Assembly: GCA_937873555.1 (NCBI GenBank)
Contig: CALMWN010000345.1
Coordinates: forward strand, 1-19,668
Direction: 5' to 3'
Length of the DNA: 19,668 bases
DNA from: an uncultured Clostridia bacterium
GTDB taxonomy: Bacteria; Bacillota; Clostridia; Acetivibrionales; CALMWN01
Under the pieces are notes generated by a model, which was not told where the DNA came from, did no database searches, and was given only the letters and a program-made list of their open reading frames with translations. Shown one piece after another: positions 1 to 7,993 of this stretch. Within the stretch, counting starts at the first letter, position 1, and every line of letters begins with the position of its first letter. The position numbers and the translations under genes were made by a program.

Positions 1-43
1 ACTATCCTCTTCGTCGGCAGCGTCAGATGTGTATAAGAGACAG
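1..43 (+). other. Illumina Nextera i5 index and transposase adapter (artefact)
   Basis: Bases 1-2 (AC) match the end of the P5 primer. Bases 3-10 read TATCCTCT, the Nextera S503 i5 index. Bases 11-24 read TCGTCGGCAGCGTC, the Nextera read-1 adapter. Bases 25-43 read AGATGTGTATAAGAGACAG, the 19-bp Tn5 mosaic end. The order is exactly that of a tagmented library molecule, so these bases are sequencing residue left on a contig end. Genomic DNA begins at base 44, which is where the transposase cut. The identification rests on recalled adapter sequences, but the match is complete over all 43 bases. Confidence 0.97.
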
Positions 44-45
44 CT

Positions 46-576
46 CTTGAAGAATACAGGGGTGTAACCTTGTTTGTAACGCATAATATCGAAGAAGCCT
101 ACCGCATATGCCAAAACCTGATGATATTATCCTATGGAAAGGTTGAAGCCTGCGCAGACAAGGAAGAGATTTTTAAAAGGCCGCCAACCCTGACGGCAGC
201 TCAAATTACAGGTTGTAAAAACATTTCAAGGATAAAAAGAGTTTCCGGAAACATGTTTGAGGCGGTTGACTGGGGATGCAGACTAACTGTTGACAGCCTG
301 CCGGATAATGCTGCTTATGTAGGGATGAGGGCTCACTATATCGCTGCAGCAAATGAGAATGAACAGGAAAATGTTTGTTACTGCCGGCCTGTCATGACAA
401 GTGAAGCACCTTTTAGGGTGACTGTTTATCTAAGCGTGGAAACGCCTCCTTCCAAGGCGGAAAATTATAATTTGCAGTGGGAAATTACCTGGGAAGAGTG
501 GCTCCATATGCAAGCCACACCACTACCCTGGAGGATATTTATAAACCCGTGCCATTTGTTTTTTATAAGAGGCTAA
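46..576 (+). CDS. modC: Molybdate/sulfate-type ABC transporter ATP-binding protein, C-terminal part (5' truncated)
   Basis: This is the last 176 residues of an ABC ATPase that would energise molybdate (possibly tungstate or sulfate) import at the inner face of the membrane. The frame is open from the adapter junction. Upstream of the first possible start, a TTG at base 70, it reads LEEYRGVT, so the TTG is internal. The H-loop is visible as FVTHNIEEAY, followed by the linker GKVEACADKEEIFKRPP and the TGCKNISR segment typical of ModC/CysA-like proteins of Clostridia, then a TOBE-like C-terminal region. Walker A, the signature and Walker B lie off the contig. The molybdate assignment is helped by the neighbouring mogA (convergent, 13 bp away) and the MOSC remnant. 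Sulfate specificity cannot be excluded from this fragment. Confidence 0.8.
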   Translation, partial: LEEYRGVTLFVTHNIEEAYRICQNLMILSYGKVEACADKEEIFKRPPTLTAAQITGCKNISRIKRVSGNMFEAVDWGCRLTVDSLPDNAAYVGMRAHYIAAANENEQENVCYCRPVMTSEAPFRVTVYLSVETPPSKAENYNLQWEITWEEWLHMQATPLPWRIFINPCHLFFIRG

Positions 577-589
577 AGTATTTACCATT

Positions 590-1081
590 TTACTTCCTTG
601 CACACTCTCCCGTCTGACCTGTTAAAATCTCAACGGCATGCGGTATGACGGGAAGGATTACTTCAAGGCATTCCTGTACTGCTTTAGGGCTCCCGGGCAG
701 ATTTATGATAAGTGTTTTGTTTCTGATTCCCGAAACAGCCCTTGAAAGCATGGCCCGGGGTGTGATTTGCAGGCTTTTTGCACGCATGGCCTCAGGAATT
801 CCGGGGACTTGACGGTCAATGACATCCAGTGTCGCCTCAGGAGTTATATCCCGCGGAGAGAACCCGGTCCCGCCCGTAGTCAGGACAAGGACGATGCCCT
901 GTTCGTCCGCCATCCGTTTTAAATGGGAAGAGATGATACTTCGTTCATCAGGAACTACAACATAGTCAACAACTTCTGCTCCAATTTCACTCAAAGTTTT
1001 AGCTATGACTTTTCCGCTTTCATCGGCTCTTTCACCGGTATGCCCCCTGTCGCTGGCAGTAAGAATGCCGACTTTAATCAT
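590..1081 (-). CDS. mogA: Molybdopterin adenylyltransferase MogA (MogA/MoaB family)
   Basis: This cytoplasmic enzyme activates molybdopterin by adenylation (MPT + ATP to MPT-AMP), the step before metal insertion in molybdenum cofactor synthesis. At 163 residues it has the usual single-domain length. Family motifs are clear: ILTASDRG near residue 6, TTGGTG at 68-73 followed by RDITPEAT with the acidic residues D78 and E82, and NLPGSP at 127-132. The LSRAVSGIRNKTLIINLPG stretch fits MogA better than MoaB. The start is an ATG preceded by AAGGAGG on the minus strand. The gene converges on modC and points away from the MOSC remnant, all three belonging to molybdenum metabolism. Confidence 0.93.
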   Translation of the reverse strand: MIKVGILTASDRGHTGERADESGKVIAKTLSEIGAEVVDYVVVPDERSIISSHLKRMADEQGIVLVLTTGGTGFSPRDITPEATLDVIDRQVPGIPEAMRAKSLQITPRAMLSRAVSGIRNKTLIINLPGSPKAVQECLEVILPVIPHAVEILTGQTGECARK

Positions 1082-1193
1082 TGGAAGGCCTCCTTAAGGG
1101 TATGTACACGAAATCAAAAGGTAATATTATTTTAACATAATAAATATGCCAGAAACAAAGTGTTTTTATATATTATTTGAGATAATACTTTTA

Positions 1194-1222
1194 TTGACTT
1201 AATAAACAAACTCTTTTAACAT
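1194..1222 (+). promoter_or_regulatory. Candidate sigma-A promoter (TTGACT-17-TAACAT)
   Basis: TTGACT at 1194-1199 and TAACAT at 1217-1222 are separated by 17 bases in the A+T-rich spacer between mogA and the MOSC remnant. If real, it would transcribe the remnant and perhaps the five-gene ABC block starting at 1594. The -10 box has only four of six consensus bases, so this is a weak call. Confidence 0.3.
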
Positions 1223-1261
1223 AGAAGTTAATTGGAAGTATTTACTGGATATTGGTTCTAA

Positions 1262-1543
1262 TGCAGCGGTTTCTTTCTTAAAAGCTGGATTGATAATACT
1301 TTATTTGCAGAGAATATAACGACTGAAGGTATGGAATTGTATTCCCTTGCCATCGGTACCCGATTTTGCATCAATGGTGTGATTTTCGAAGTAACGCAGA
1401 TAGGCAAGGAGTGTCACAACAAATGTGCCATATATGAACAGATTGGGGATTGTGTAATGCCCCGCGAGGGCATTTTTGCAAAAGTACTGAAAGGCGGAAC
1501 CATAAGGCCCGGGGATGAAATTACCGTTATAACCGAGGGGTAA
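1262..1543 (+). pseudogene. MOSC-domain protein remnant, 5' part decayed
   Basis: MOSC proteins are sulfur-carrier or Moco-associated proteins often encoded beside mogA. The C-terminal half is well preserved: IGTRFCINGVIFEVTQIGKECHNKCAIY, then GDCVMPREGIFAKVLKGGTIRPGDEI. The conserved block does not begin at the only ATG (base 1331). It continues upstream in frame as FAENITTEG (from 1304), a classic MOSC motif, and runs into a stop at 1259-1261. The N-terminal half with the glycine/His-rich GDAHAG-WHRQ region is missing. A different frame upstream (about 1224-1292) reads LLDIGSNAAVSFLKAGL, which could be the frameshifted preceding helix. There is no good ribosome site before the ATG at 1331. 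A short functional protein of 70 residues from 1331 is possible but less likely than a broken gene. Confidence 0.68.
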
Positions 1544-1593
1544 GGGGCGACCAGCTACAAGAGATACTTTATGCCGCAGTAAGGGGGGAAGGT

Positions 1594-3147
1594 ATGAAGC
1601 AGCCCGCGTTTTTGAGGATAATTGCAGCGCTTTTAACTACGGCGCTGTTTTGTGGTATGATTTCCGGCTGTACCCCTAAAAGACATAAAAAAATACCGCT
1701 CCTTGAGGATGTTTTGAAGAGGGGGGATCTTAAGGAAGTAACGCTGACCTTTTATTTTCAAGGGCGTGAAGGGAAATATACAAGAGAGGTACTGGATGAG
1801 GTTGAAAAAAGAAGTAAGGACAGATTGAATGTAAAGCTTGATTTTAAATGGATATCCTCCAACTCCTATCTTTCCGACATAAGGAAGATAACAGCCTCGG
1901 ACGCTCCTTGCGACGCATTCTATTATACCGGCACCAGGGGTGCAGCTGCCGACAACATTAAAAAACTTTCCGTAGATGGTGTTCTTCTCAACATATCGGC
2001 TCTTTTTCCCAGATATGCTCCCGGGTATTTCAGGAAGCTTTCAGAAGACGAGTTGAAAGCCATAAAAATTGACGATACAATATATGGGATTCCAAACCGT
2101 ATGCCTACGGCAAACAGAAGATATGCCGTAGTAAAAGACGATCTCATGAAGAAGTACAATATCCCTGAAATAAAAAACTATAGGGATTTTGAGTTTTACA
2201 TGAGTACTGTAAAGGAACATGAGCCAGGTATTTTTCCATTGATGATGAATAATACCGCGATAGCGCTTTTCGCAGAAGCTGGTGGATATGTAGTGCTTGA
2301 TGCTGCGTTAGGGCTTGTGTACAAATGGGAGGACCCCGGTATGAAGCTTATGGCATGGGAACAGACACCGGAATACAGGGAGGGTATAAAAATCCTGAAT
2401 GCCTGGTGCCGGAAGGAGTATATGTCCAGAAACTTCAGAGTGCTTACGCGCCCGGATAATGCAATAGTAACTTCAGGCAGGCTCGCATCTACCATTGGCC
2501 AGCAAACGACAGAAGTGAGCTATAATACACTTTTAAGATACAACAATATACTGGACTGGGGATTCAGGGAGTACCCGCTATATGCAGACAAAGTAGTTCA
2601 AAGAAACTCGCCTGCAGATAATATGATGCTTTTTTGCAAAAACTCTGCGAATCCCGAACGTGCAATCATGTTTATCGAGTGGCTTCAATCAAGCCAGGAG
2701 AATTATGACCTTCTTATGTACGGCATAAAAGGAAAACACTATGACCTTTATGGAAACCAGTATACCCTTCCCAAAGAGGAAAAGCTTGATGACGCCCATC
2801 TCAACTGGAACGGCAAAAGGGCATTCATGAATATTGATTATGAACGTTACAGCACTGTCCAGACTCCCGATTACATCAAGGCATATATAGAATCAATTAA
2901 ATCAGGAACAAAATACCCTCCGCATACAGGCTTCTATCCTGATTACCGACCCGTTTTGGATGTCGCAAGGAACAGGGAAAAAACTAATGGCAGTGTCGAG
3001 CCGGGTGTAAACAGGAGTTATTTTTCCATGGACAAAGTGGATGAGTATATAAAGGAACAGAAGAATGCAGGCGTTGAAAGGCTTTTGACCACTGTCCAAA
3101 GCCAGCTTGACGCCTGGAGAGCCTCGAAGGACAAGAAGAACAATTAA
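1594..3147 (+). CDS. Extracellular solute-binding lipoprotein (family 1, DUF3502-like C terminus)
   Basis: This 517-residue protein has a lipoprotein signal peptide (hydrophobic residues about 7-25, lipobox ISGC with C26), so it should be anchored on the outer face of the membrane. The fold signals are those of family 1 binding proteins of the large LipO/aldouronate-transport type: an early TLTFYFQG strand, DEVEKRSKDRLNVKLDF, a KNYRDFEFYM segment, and a C-terminal VQSQLDAWRASKD helix typical of DUF3502 proteins. Such proteins normally feed sugar importers, but no importer permease lies nearby. Instead it is the first gene of a block with an exporter-type ABC system, 23 bp before the adaptor gene. 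The ribosome site AAGGGGGGAAGG lies directly before the ATG. It may be a sensor or ligand-binding accessory of the exporter, which is inference. Substrate unknown. Confidence 0.8.
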   Translation: MKQPAFLRIIAALLTTALFCGMISGCTPKRHKKIPLLEDVLKRGDLKEVTLTFYFQGREGKYTREVLDEVEKRSKDRLNVKLDFKWISSNSYLSDIRKITASDAPCDAFYYTGTRGAAADNIKKLSVDGVLLNISALFPRYAPGYFRKLSEDELKAIKIDDTIYGIPNRMPTANRRYAVVKDDLMKKYNIPEIKNYRDFEFYMSTVKEHEPGIFPLMMNNTAIALFAEAGGYVVLDAALGLVYKWEDPGMKLMAWEQTPEYREGIKILNAWCRKEYMSRNFRVLTRPDNAIVTSGRLASTIGQQTTEVSYNTLLRYNNILDWGFREYPLYADKVVQRNSPADNMMLFCKNSANPERAIMFIEWLQSSQENYDLLMYGIKGKHYDLYGNQYTLPKEEKLDDAHLNWNGKRAFMNIDYERYSTVQTPDYIKAYIESIKSGTKYPPHTGFYPDYRPVLDVARNREKTNGSVEPGVNRSYFSMDKVDEYIKEQKNAGVERLLTTVQSQLDAWRASKDKKNN

Positions 3148-3170
3148 AATCAATAAAGCAGGGGTGAAGT

Positions 3171-4412
3171 ATGTACATGGGTCATTCATGCCGCAGTCAT
3201 GCTGCTGGAAATTTCAAAAGGCTCTATATGGTATTGACTCCGTTTATAGCTATACTTTCTTTGACGGGCTGCTTCTTGCTGCCCAAGGAGGAACAGGTGC
3301 TGGCGCCTCCTTTGAACGTGCCGGCGGCAGTCAATTACGATGTGCAGGTCATCAAGAAGAGGACTATTGAGAGGAAGACTGTCGGTACTGGCTATTTTGT
3401 GTCTGTTTTGCAAAGCGATCTGTTTTTCAAATATAAGGGCGGACACCTTAAGTCGTTTAATGTTGTGCCGGGGCAAAAGGTCGGTGCGAGAGATGTCGTT
3501 GCAGAACTCGATACAGATACCCTTGAAAGTGATATCAAAAAGCAGGAACTTGCATTGAAGAAGGCCCGGTATACATACGACAGCCTGTATGAGCAGCAGA
3601 AGGATGGAAGGGTTCCAGCGGAAATACAGCTTGCCAGGCTGCAGCTGGAAGATTATCAAAGGTATTACAACAAGGTGGATACAGCTTTGAATAATTTAAA
3701 ACCGGGTATGGACATTAAGGACATTTTCAAAGATGCGGACATTGATAATATCAAAAGCCAGCTGGAGCAGAAAAAACTGGCTGTTGTCAAAGCTGAAGAC
3801 AATTTCAGGCAGGAGCTGAGAAAGGCTGCTCTGGATGTAGATGCAGAAAAACTGAAGCTGGAAAGCCTCAGGTATGAATATGAGAAGTCAAAGCTTGTCT
3901 CTCCTGTGGCCGGCGAGGTTTCATTTATAGATAACAAGGTAAAGCCAGGGGATTACGTCGAAGCATATTCGCTTCTCATCAGGGTGGCCGACCCGACACA
4001 AATGCAGCTTCAGTACAGTGATCCTATAAAGGTTTTGGATTTCAAGCTGGGGATGAAGGTTGAAGTAAAGCTGGACAACAAGGTGTACACAGGCGAAGTT
4101 TGCATGACTCCTGCAGAGGCGCCGATTGATGCAGATGAGAGTCTTAAAAAGTCTGTGAGAATAAATATAGACAAGCTTCCTTCCAATGTGCAGATTGGCA
4201 ATTCCGCCGATATCAGCCTGTTGCTTGAAAAAAAGGACGACACTATAGTGATACCCAGGAACACTGTGAAGATATTTGGTACACGGAAGGTGGTCCAGGT
4301 GCTCGAGGATGATGTAAAAAAGGAATTCGACATAGAGACGGGAATTGAAACACCCACAGAGATTGAAGTTGTAAAGGGCCTGAAAGAGGGGGACAAGCTT
4401 ATCATCAGGTAG
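3171..4412 (+). CDS. HlyD/MacA-type efflux adaptor, lipoprotein form
   Basis: A 413-residue membrane-fusion (periplasmic-adaptor-like) protein. The N terminus is a lipoprotein signal with hydrophobic residues 20-32 and lipobox LTGC (C34), so in a Gram-positive it would be held on the outer leaflet. The first lipoyl/barrel half (about residues 75-115) reads GGHLKSFNVVPGQKVGARDVVAELDTDTLES. A long charged coiled-coil hairpin follows (about 118-240). The second lipoyl half is SPVAGEVSFIDNKVKPGDYVEAYSLLIRVADP, and beta-barrel and proximal domains end in EVVKGLKEGDKLII. This order is diagnostic of MacA/HlyD/YknX proteins that pair with FtsX-type permeases. The start at 3171 has an AGGGGTGA site; a later ATG at 3228 would cut into the signal peptide. 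The permease gene starts 5 bp after the stop. Confidence 0.9.
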   Translation: MYMGHSCRSHAAGNFKRLYMVLTPFIAILSLTGCFLLPKEEQVLAPPLNVPAAVNYDVQVIKKRTIERKTVGTGYFVSVLQSDLFFKYKGGHLKSFNVVPGQKVGARDVVAELDTDTLESDIKKQELALKKARYTYDSLYEQQKDGRVPAEIQLARLQLEDYQRYYNKVDTALNNLKPGMDIKDIFKDADIDNIKSQLEQKKLAVVKAEDNFRQELRKAALDVDAEKLKLESLRYEYEKSKLVSPVAGEVSFIDNKVKPGDYVEAYSLLIRVADPTQMQLQYSDPIKVLDFKLGMKVEVKLDNKVYTGEVCMTPAEAPIDADESLKKSVRINIDKLPSNVQIGNSADISLLLEKKDDTIVIPRNTVKIFGTRKVVQVLEDDVKKEFDIETGIETPTEIEVVKGLKEGDKLIIR

Positions 4413-4417
4413 GGGGA

Positions 4418-7309
4418 ATGGATTTGCTGACACTGGTTGTTCGTAAAATGCTCAACAACAAATGGCTTGTGGCCTGTCTGCTGATAGGCTCTGTTCTCAC
4501 GGCGGCAATGGTAAGCAGTATCCCCATGTATACAAGGGGTATACTGCAGAGAATGTTGACCCGTGACCTGGAAAATTCCCAAAAGACTACGGGATATTTC
4601 CCCGGGTTTTTCCGTATCAAGGTGAACCTTCTGAATGTCGCAGACCAGAATGAAAGAATCAAGGTATACAGATATTTTGATAATATAGTTGCATCAATGT
4701 ATGAAGAGATTTCTCTTCCTTCCCTGACATCAGTCAGGAGAGTATCTGCAGTATTCGATCTATTGTCCGAGGAAAGGCCGCAATCGAAAAAGCAAGGCTC
4801 AAATAAAAACATTGCTGTACTTGATGCGGTTTCAGGACTGCAGGAGCACGTAAAGATTATAAGCGGCAGTATTTTTTCTTCACAAAAAACAAACGATGTC
4901 TATGAAGTTATCATATCCCAGGAGGCTGCGAAAAATCTTGATCTCGTGGTAGGTAAAACCTATCAGCTGCGGGAATTTGAGGAAGAGTCCAAAAATGATA
5001 TAAAAGTGAAAATAGTCGGAGTATTTACCGTGAAGGACGGTACTGATCCATTTTGGTATGAAGGCTTGTATAGCTATAGCAATAGTCTGCTTATGGATTA
5101 TTCCCTGTTCTATGACCGGTTCATCAAAACCGAATCCGACCTGCTGACGGAAACACAGTGGTATTATGCCCTGGATTACCGCAAGATTACACTTGGGAAT
5201 ATCAAGGATGTCATATCCACTCATAAGGTATGGAGGTTGTTCTTAAACAGGTATTCAGGACTTATTGACTTCAAAATGGCCTGTATACCTATACTTGAAG
5301 ACTATTATGAGAGGGAGAAACAGCTTAAATCCACATTATGGATATTACAGGTGCCTATTCTGATAATGCTTGCATTTTACATATTTATGGTTTCCCAGCT
5401 GATAATACAGCATGAAAGAAATGAGATTGCCGTTTTGAAAAGCAGGGGGGCCAGCCGGCTTCAAATCTTCATGACATATCTTCTTGAAAGCATTATTTTA
5501 AGTGGTATTACCATTGTAATCAGTCCTCCATTGGGCATGTTCATCTGCAGTATTATGGGGGCTTCCAACGGTTTTCTGGAGTTCGTACAAAGAGCAGCCC
5601 TAAGGATTTCCTTGAACGGTGAGGCATATCTATACGCGCTGCTCGCCCTGCTCCTGTTTGTCATGACCATGCTTGTCCCTGCACTTCTTTCCTCGAAGGA
5701 TACTATAGTACAATACAAGCAATCCAGGGCAAGATCTCATAATAAGGCTTTATGGAAAAGGTTTTACCTGGATTTTGTACTGCTGGCGGCTGCGGGATAT
5801 GGCTTTTACAGATACGGCATACAGAAAAAAATGCTTGTACTGTCAGGGATTAAGGGTACCGATGTAGCGATAGATCCTCTGCTTTTTTTGACATCTACGT
5901 TTTTTGTGCTGGGTGCGGGGCTTGTTTTCCTGCGGATTTTTCCCTACGCTGTACGACTGGTATTTACAATTGGTAAAAAGGTTTGGTCTCCGATCTTTTA
6001 TGCGTCTTTCATCCACGTCGGAAGGTCAGGGGGACAGGAACAGTTCCTGATGCTGTTCATTATCTTTACCTTGTCCACAGGCATTTTCAATGCAAATGCT
6101 GCCAGGACCATAAACAGGAATGCCCTCGACAGGGTTGCCTACGAGACGGGTGCAGACATTACCCTTATGGCGCACTGGGATAAATACTTCAATTCAAATG
6201 CTTCCTCCGGTGAGGATGACGGAATACCCGATTTGCCAACCGTTTCGAGTGGGACATATTACGTAGAACCTTATTTTGAGCCCTTTACAAAGCTTGCGAG
6301 TATTGAAGCGGTTACAAAGGTTTTCCGGAAAAGTGAAGCAGTTGTGTCAATGCCTACTGCTGTAGGGAAATCCAATACCACCGGCAAGGTCAGCCTTATG
6401 GGGATAATACCTGATGAATTCGGCAGGGTATCATGGCTGAGGAATGACTTGCTGCCATACCACTGGTACAACTATTTGAACCTCATGACCAGGGACAGGA
6501 CTGCGTTGCTTCTTTCCAGGTCGTTCCAGAAAAAGTTCAATATCAAGGAAGGTGATCCGGTTTCATTGACATGGACCGGACAGGGTTCACTGTCAGGAAT
6601 AGTATATGCGTTTATAGACTACTGGCCTTCTTATAATCCATATGTAAGAAATGATTTGGACAACAAGGGCACTCCTCAGCAGCAGGACTTTGTGGTTGCA
6701 AACCTTGCATATATTCAGAATGGAATGGCGTTGGAGCCTTATGAGGTGTGGATGAAGAAGAAGCCCGGGATATCCAGTGCCCAGGTTTACAAGGAGTTGG
6801 AAGAGAAGGGTCTTACCAAAATTGACAGGTTGGTGGATGCAGGGTTTAAGGCTGTTGATGTGAAAAATGACCCGATGCTGCAGGGAACAAACGGATCTCT
6901 TACCCTTGGGTTTATTATTACTATCCTTATAAGCACGGTAGGCTTTCTTATTTACTGGATTCTGTCCATCAAGCAGAGATTCCTTCAGTTCGGAATTTTG
7001 AGGGCAATGGGACTGTCAAAAAAAAGTGTGATAGGTATGCTGCTGTGTGAACAGGCGCTTATTTCAGGTACCGCCGTAATTGTCGGAGTTGCTGTCGGTA
7101 AATTGACCAGCATGCTTTTCATAAGGCTTTTTGAGGTGGTATACAGCGCTGAACAGCAGCTGCTCCCGTTCAAGGTTGTGGAATACAGGGCGGATTATCT
7201 AAGGTTATATGCAGTAGTGACCTTTATGTTGATAACCTGCTTTGCAGTATTAGGTAAAATAATATCACGAATTAAGATAAACCAGGTAATCAAGCTTGGA
7301 GAGGATTAG
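4418..7309 (+). CDS. FtsX/MacB-family ABC transporter permease, 963 aa
   Basis: Large membrane subunit of a type VII (MacB/LolCE-like) ABC system, which drives transport or mechanical work outside the membrane rather than classical import. One N-terminal transmembrane helix (about residues 15-35, WLVACLLIGSVLTAAMV) is followed by an extracytoplasmic domain of roughly 270 residues. A first FtsX core has helices near 307-330, 355-380 and 405-425 and the coupling motif ERNEIAVLKSRGASRLQI. Further helices lie near 450-465, 487-515 and 540-560. A second extracytoplasmic domain (about 560-825) leads to a second FtsX core (helices near 827-850, 880-905, 932-953) with the matching RFLQFGILRAMGLSKKSV motif. 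The two FtsX modules suggest about ten helices and a complete pore in one or two copies. A GGGGGA ribosome site precedes the ATG. The cargo cannot be told from sequence. Confidence 0.88.
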   Translation: MDLLTLVVRKMLNNKWLVACLLIGSVLTAAMVSSIPMYTRGILQRMLTRDLENSQKTTGYFPGFFRIKVNLLNVADQNERIKVYRYFDNIVASMYEEISLPSLTSVRRVSAVFDLLSEERPQSKKQGSNKNIAVLDAVSGLQEHVKIISGSIFSSQKTNDVYEVIISQEAAKNLDLVVGKTYQLREFEEESKNDIKVKIVGVFTVKDGTDPFWYEGLYSYSNSLLMDYSLFYDRFIKTESDLLTETQWYYALDYRKITLGNIKDVISTHKVWRLFLNRYSGLIDFKMACIPILEDYYEREKQLKSTLWILQVPILIMLAFYIFMVSQLIIQHERNEIAVLKSRGASRLQIFMTYLLESIILSGITIVISPPLGMFICSIMGASNGFLEFVQRAALRISLNGEAYLYALLALLLFVMTMLVPALLSSKDTIVQYKQSRARSHNKALWKRFYLDFVLLAAAGYGFYRYGIQKKMLVLSGIKGTDVAIDPLLFLTSTFFVLGAGLVFLRIFPYAVRLVFTIGKKVWSPIFYASFIHVGRSGGQEQFLMLFIIFTLSTGIFNANAARTINRNALDRVAYETGADITLMAHWDKYFNSNASSGEDDGIPDLPTVSSGTYYVEPYFEPFTKLASIEAVTKVFRKSEAVVSMPTAVGKSNTTGKVSLMGIIPDEFGRVSWLRNDLLPYHWYNYLNLMTRDRTALLLSRSFQKKFNIKEGDPVSLTWTGQGSLSGIVYAFIDYWPSYNPYVRNDLDNKGTPQQQDFVVANLAYIQNGMALEPYEVWMKKKPGISSAQVYKELEEKGLTKIDRLVDAGFKAVDVKNDPMLQGTNGSLTLGFIITILISTVGFLIYWILSIKQRFLQFGILRAMGLSKKSVIGMLLCEQALISGTAVIVGVAVGKLTSMLFIRLFEVVYSAEQQLLPFKVVEYRADYLRLYAVVTFMLITCFAVLGKIISRIKINQVIKLGED

Positions 7310-7312
7310 GTT

Positions 7313-7993
7313 ATGGCGTCTATTATCAGAACTGCAGGTTTGAACCGTATATTTCAATCCGGCAGGGATACGGTACATGCCTTGAGAAATATCAATATCA
7401 GCATAGAAAAGGGTACTCTTACCATGCTCAGGGGAAGGTCAGGGTCAGGCAAAACTACACTTCTCAATCTTCTGGGAGCCCTGGACCAGCCAAGTGAGGG
7501 AAAAATATTTTTCAATGACATGGAGATTACAGGCATGTCCGAAGAAACGCGCGATGAAATACGGAGAAAAAGCATGGGGTTCGTATTCCAATCCATCGCA
7601 TTGATATCCCAGATGACAGCCTATGAAAATGTTGATTTCGGACTGAGGGTGACAGGGTATGAACCTGACGCCAGGGAGGAACGTGCAGTCAAGTGCCTTG
7701 AGCTTGTCGGACTGGATAAAAGGATGAGGCACTTTCCTCATGAAATGTCGGGTGGTGAACAGCAGAGAGTTGCCATTGCAAGGGCCATTGCCCATAAACC
7801 CGAGGTGATTTTTGCCGATGAACCCACGGCAGAGCTTGATACCCATATGGGCCTCCAGGTTGTAAAGCTGTTTAAGGATCTTGTGGAATATGAATGTTTG
7901 ACGGTAGTTATGACTACTCATGATCCGAACATGATGGAAGTGGCAAACCAGGTATTTACCCTTGAAGATGGGGGGATAGCGGATGGGCAGTGA
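7313..7993 (+). CDS. LolD/MacB-type ABC transporter ATP-binding protein (first of pair)
   Basis: A 226-residue cytoplasmic ATPase that should power the adjoining FtsX-type permease. Walker A GRSGSGKT is at residues 41-48, the Q-loop lies in GFVFQSIALI, the signature is MSGGEQQRVAIARA (about 145-158), Walker B is VIFADEPTAELD (about 165-176) with its catalytic Glu, and the H-loop is TTHDPN near 202. Length and motifs are those of the LolD/MacB/BceA group. The ATG follows the permease stop by 3 bp with a GGAGAGG site inside the permease end, and the next ATPase gene overlaps its end by 11 bp, so translation is probably coupled. Having a second ATPase next door suggests a heterodimeric motor or two alternative motors. 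Confidence 0.92.
   Translation: MASIIRTAGLNRIFQSGRDTVHALRNINISIEKGTLTMLRGRSGSGKTTLLNLLGALDQPSEGKIFFNDMEITGMSEETRDEIRRKSMGFVFQSIALISQMTAYENVDFGLRVTGYEPDAREERAVKCLELVGLDKRMRHFPHEMSGGEQQRVAIARAIAHKPEVIFADEPTAELDTHMGLQVVKLFKDLVEYECLTVVMTTHDPNMMEVANQVFTLEDGGIADGQ

Noticed and set aside
923..1135. Open frame on the plus strand opposite mogA
   Set aside because: It is the antisense shadow of a well-conserved gene and its translation shows no family motif.
2196..2495. Minus-strand open frame inside the solute-binding protein gene
   Set aside because: It lies wholly opposite a clear coding region, has no ribosome site and is rich in shadow-type Ser/Phe/Ile composition.
4010..4582. 190-codon minus-strand frame across the adaptor-permease junction
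   Set aside because: It is antisense to two well-supported genes, with no recognisable domain and no ribosome site.
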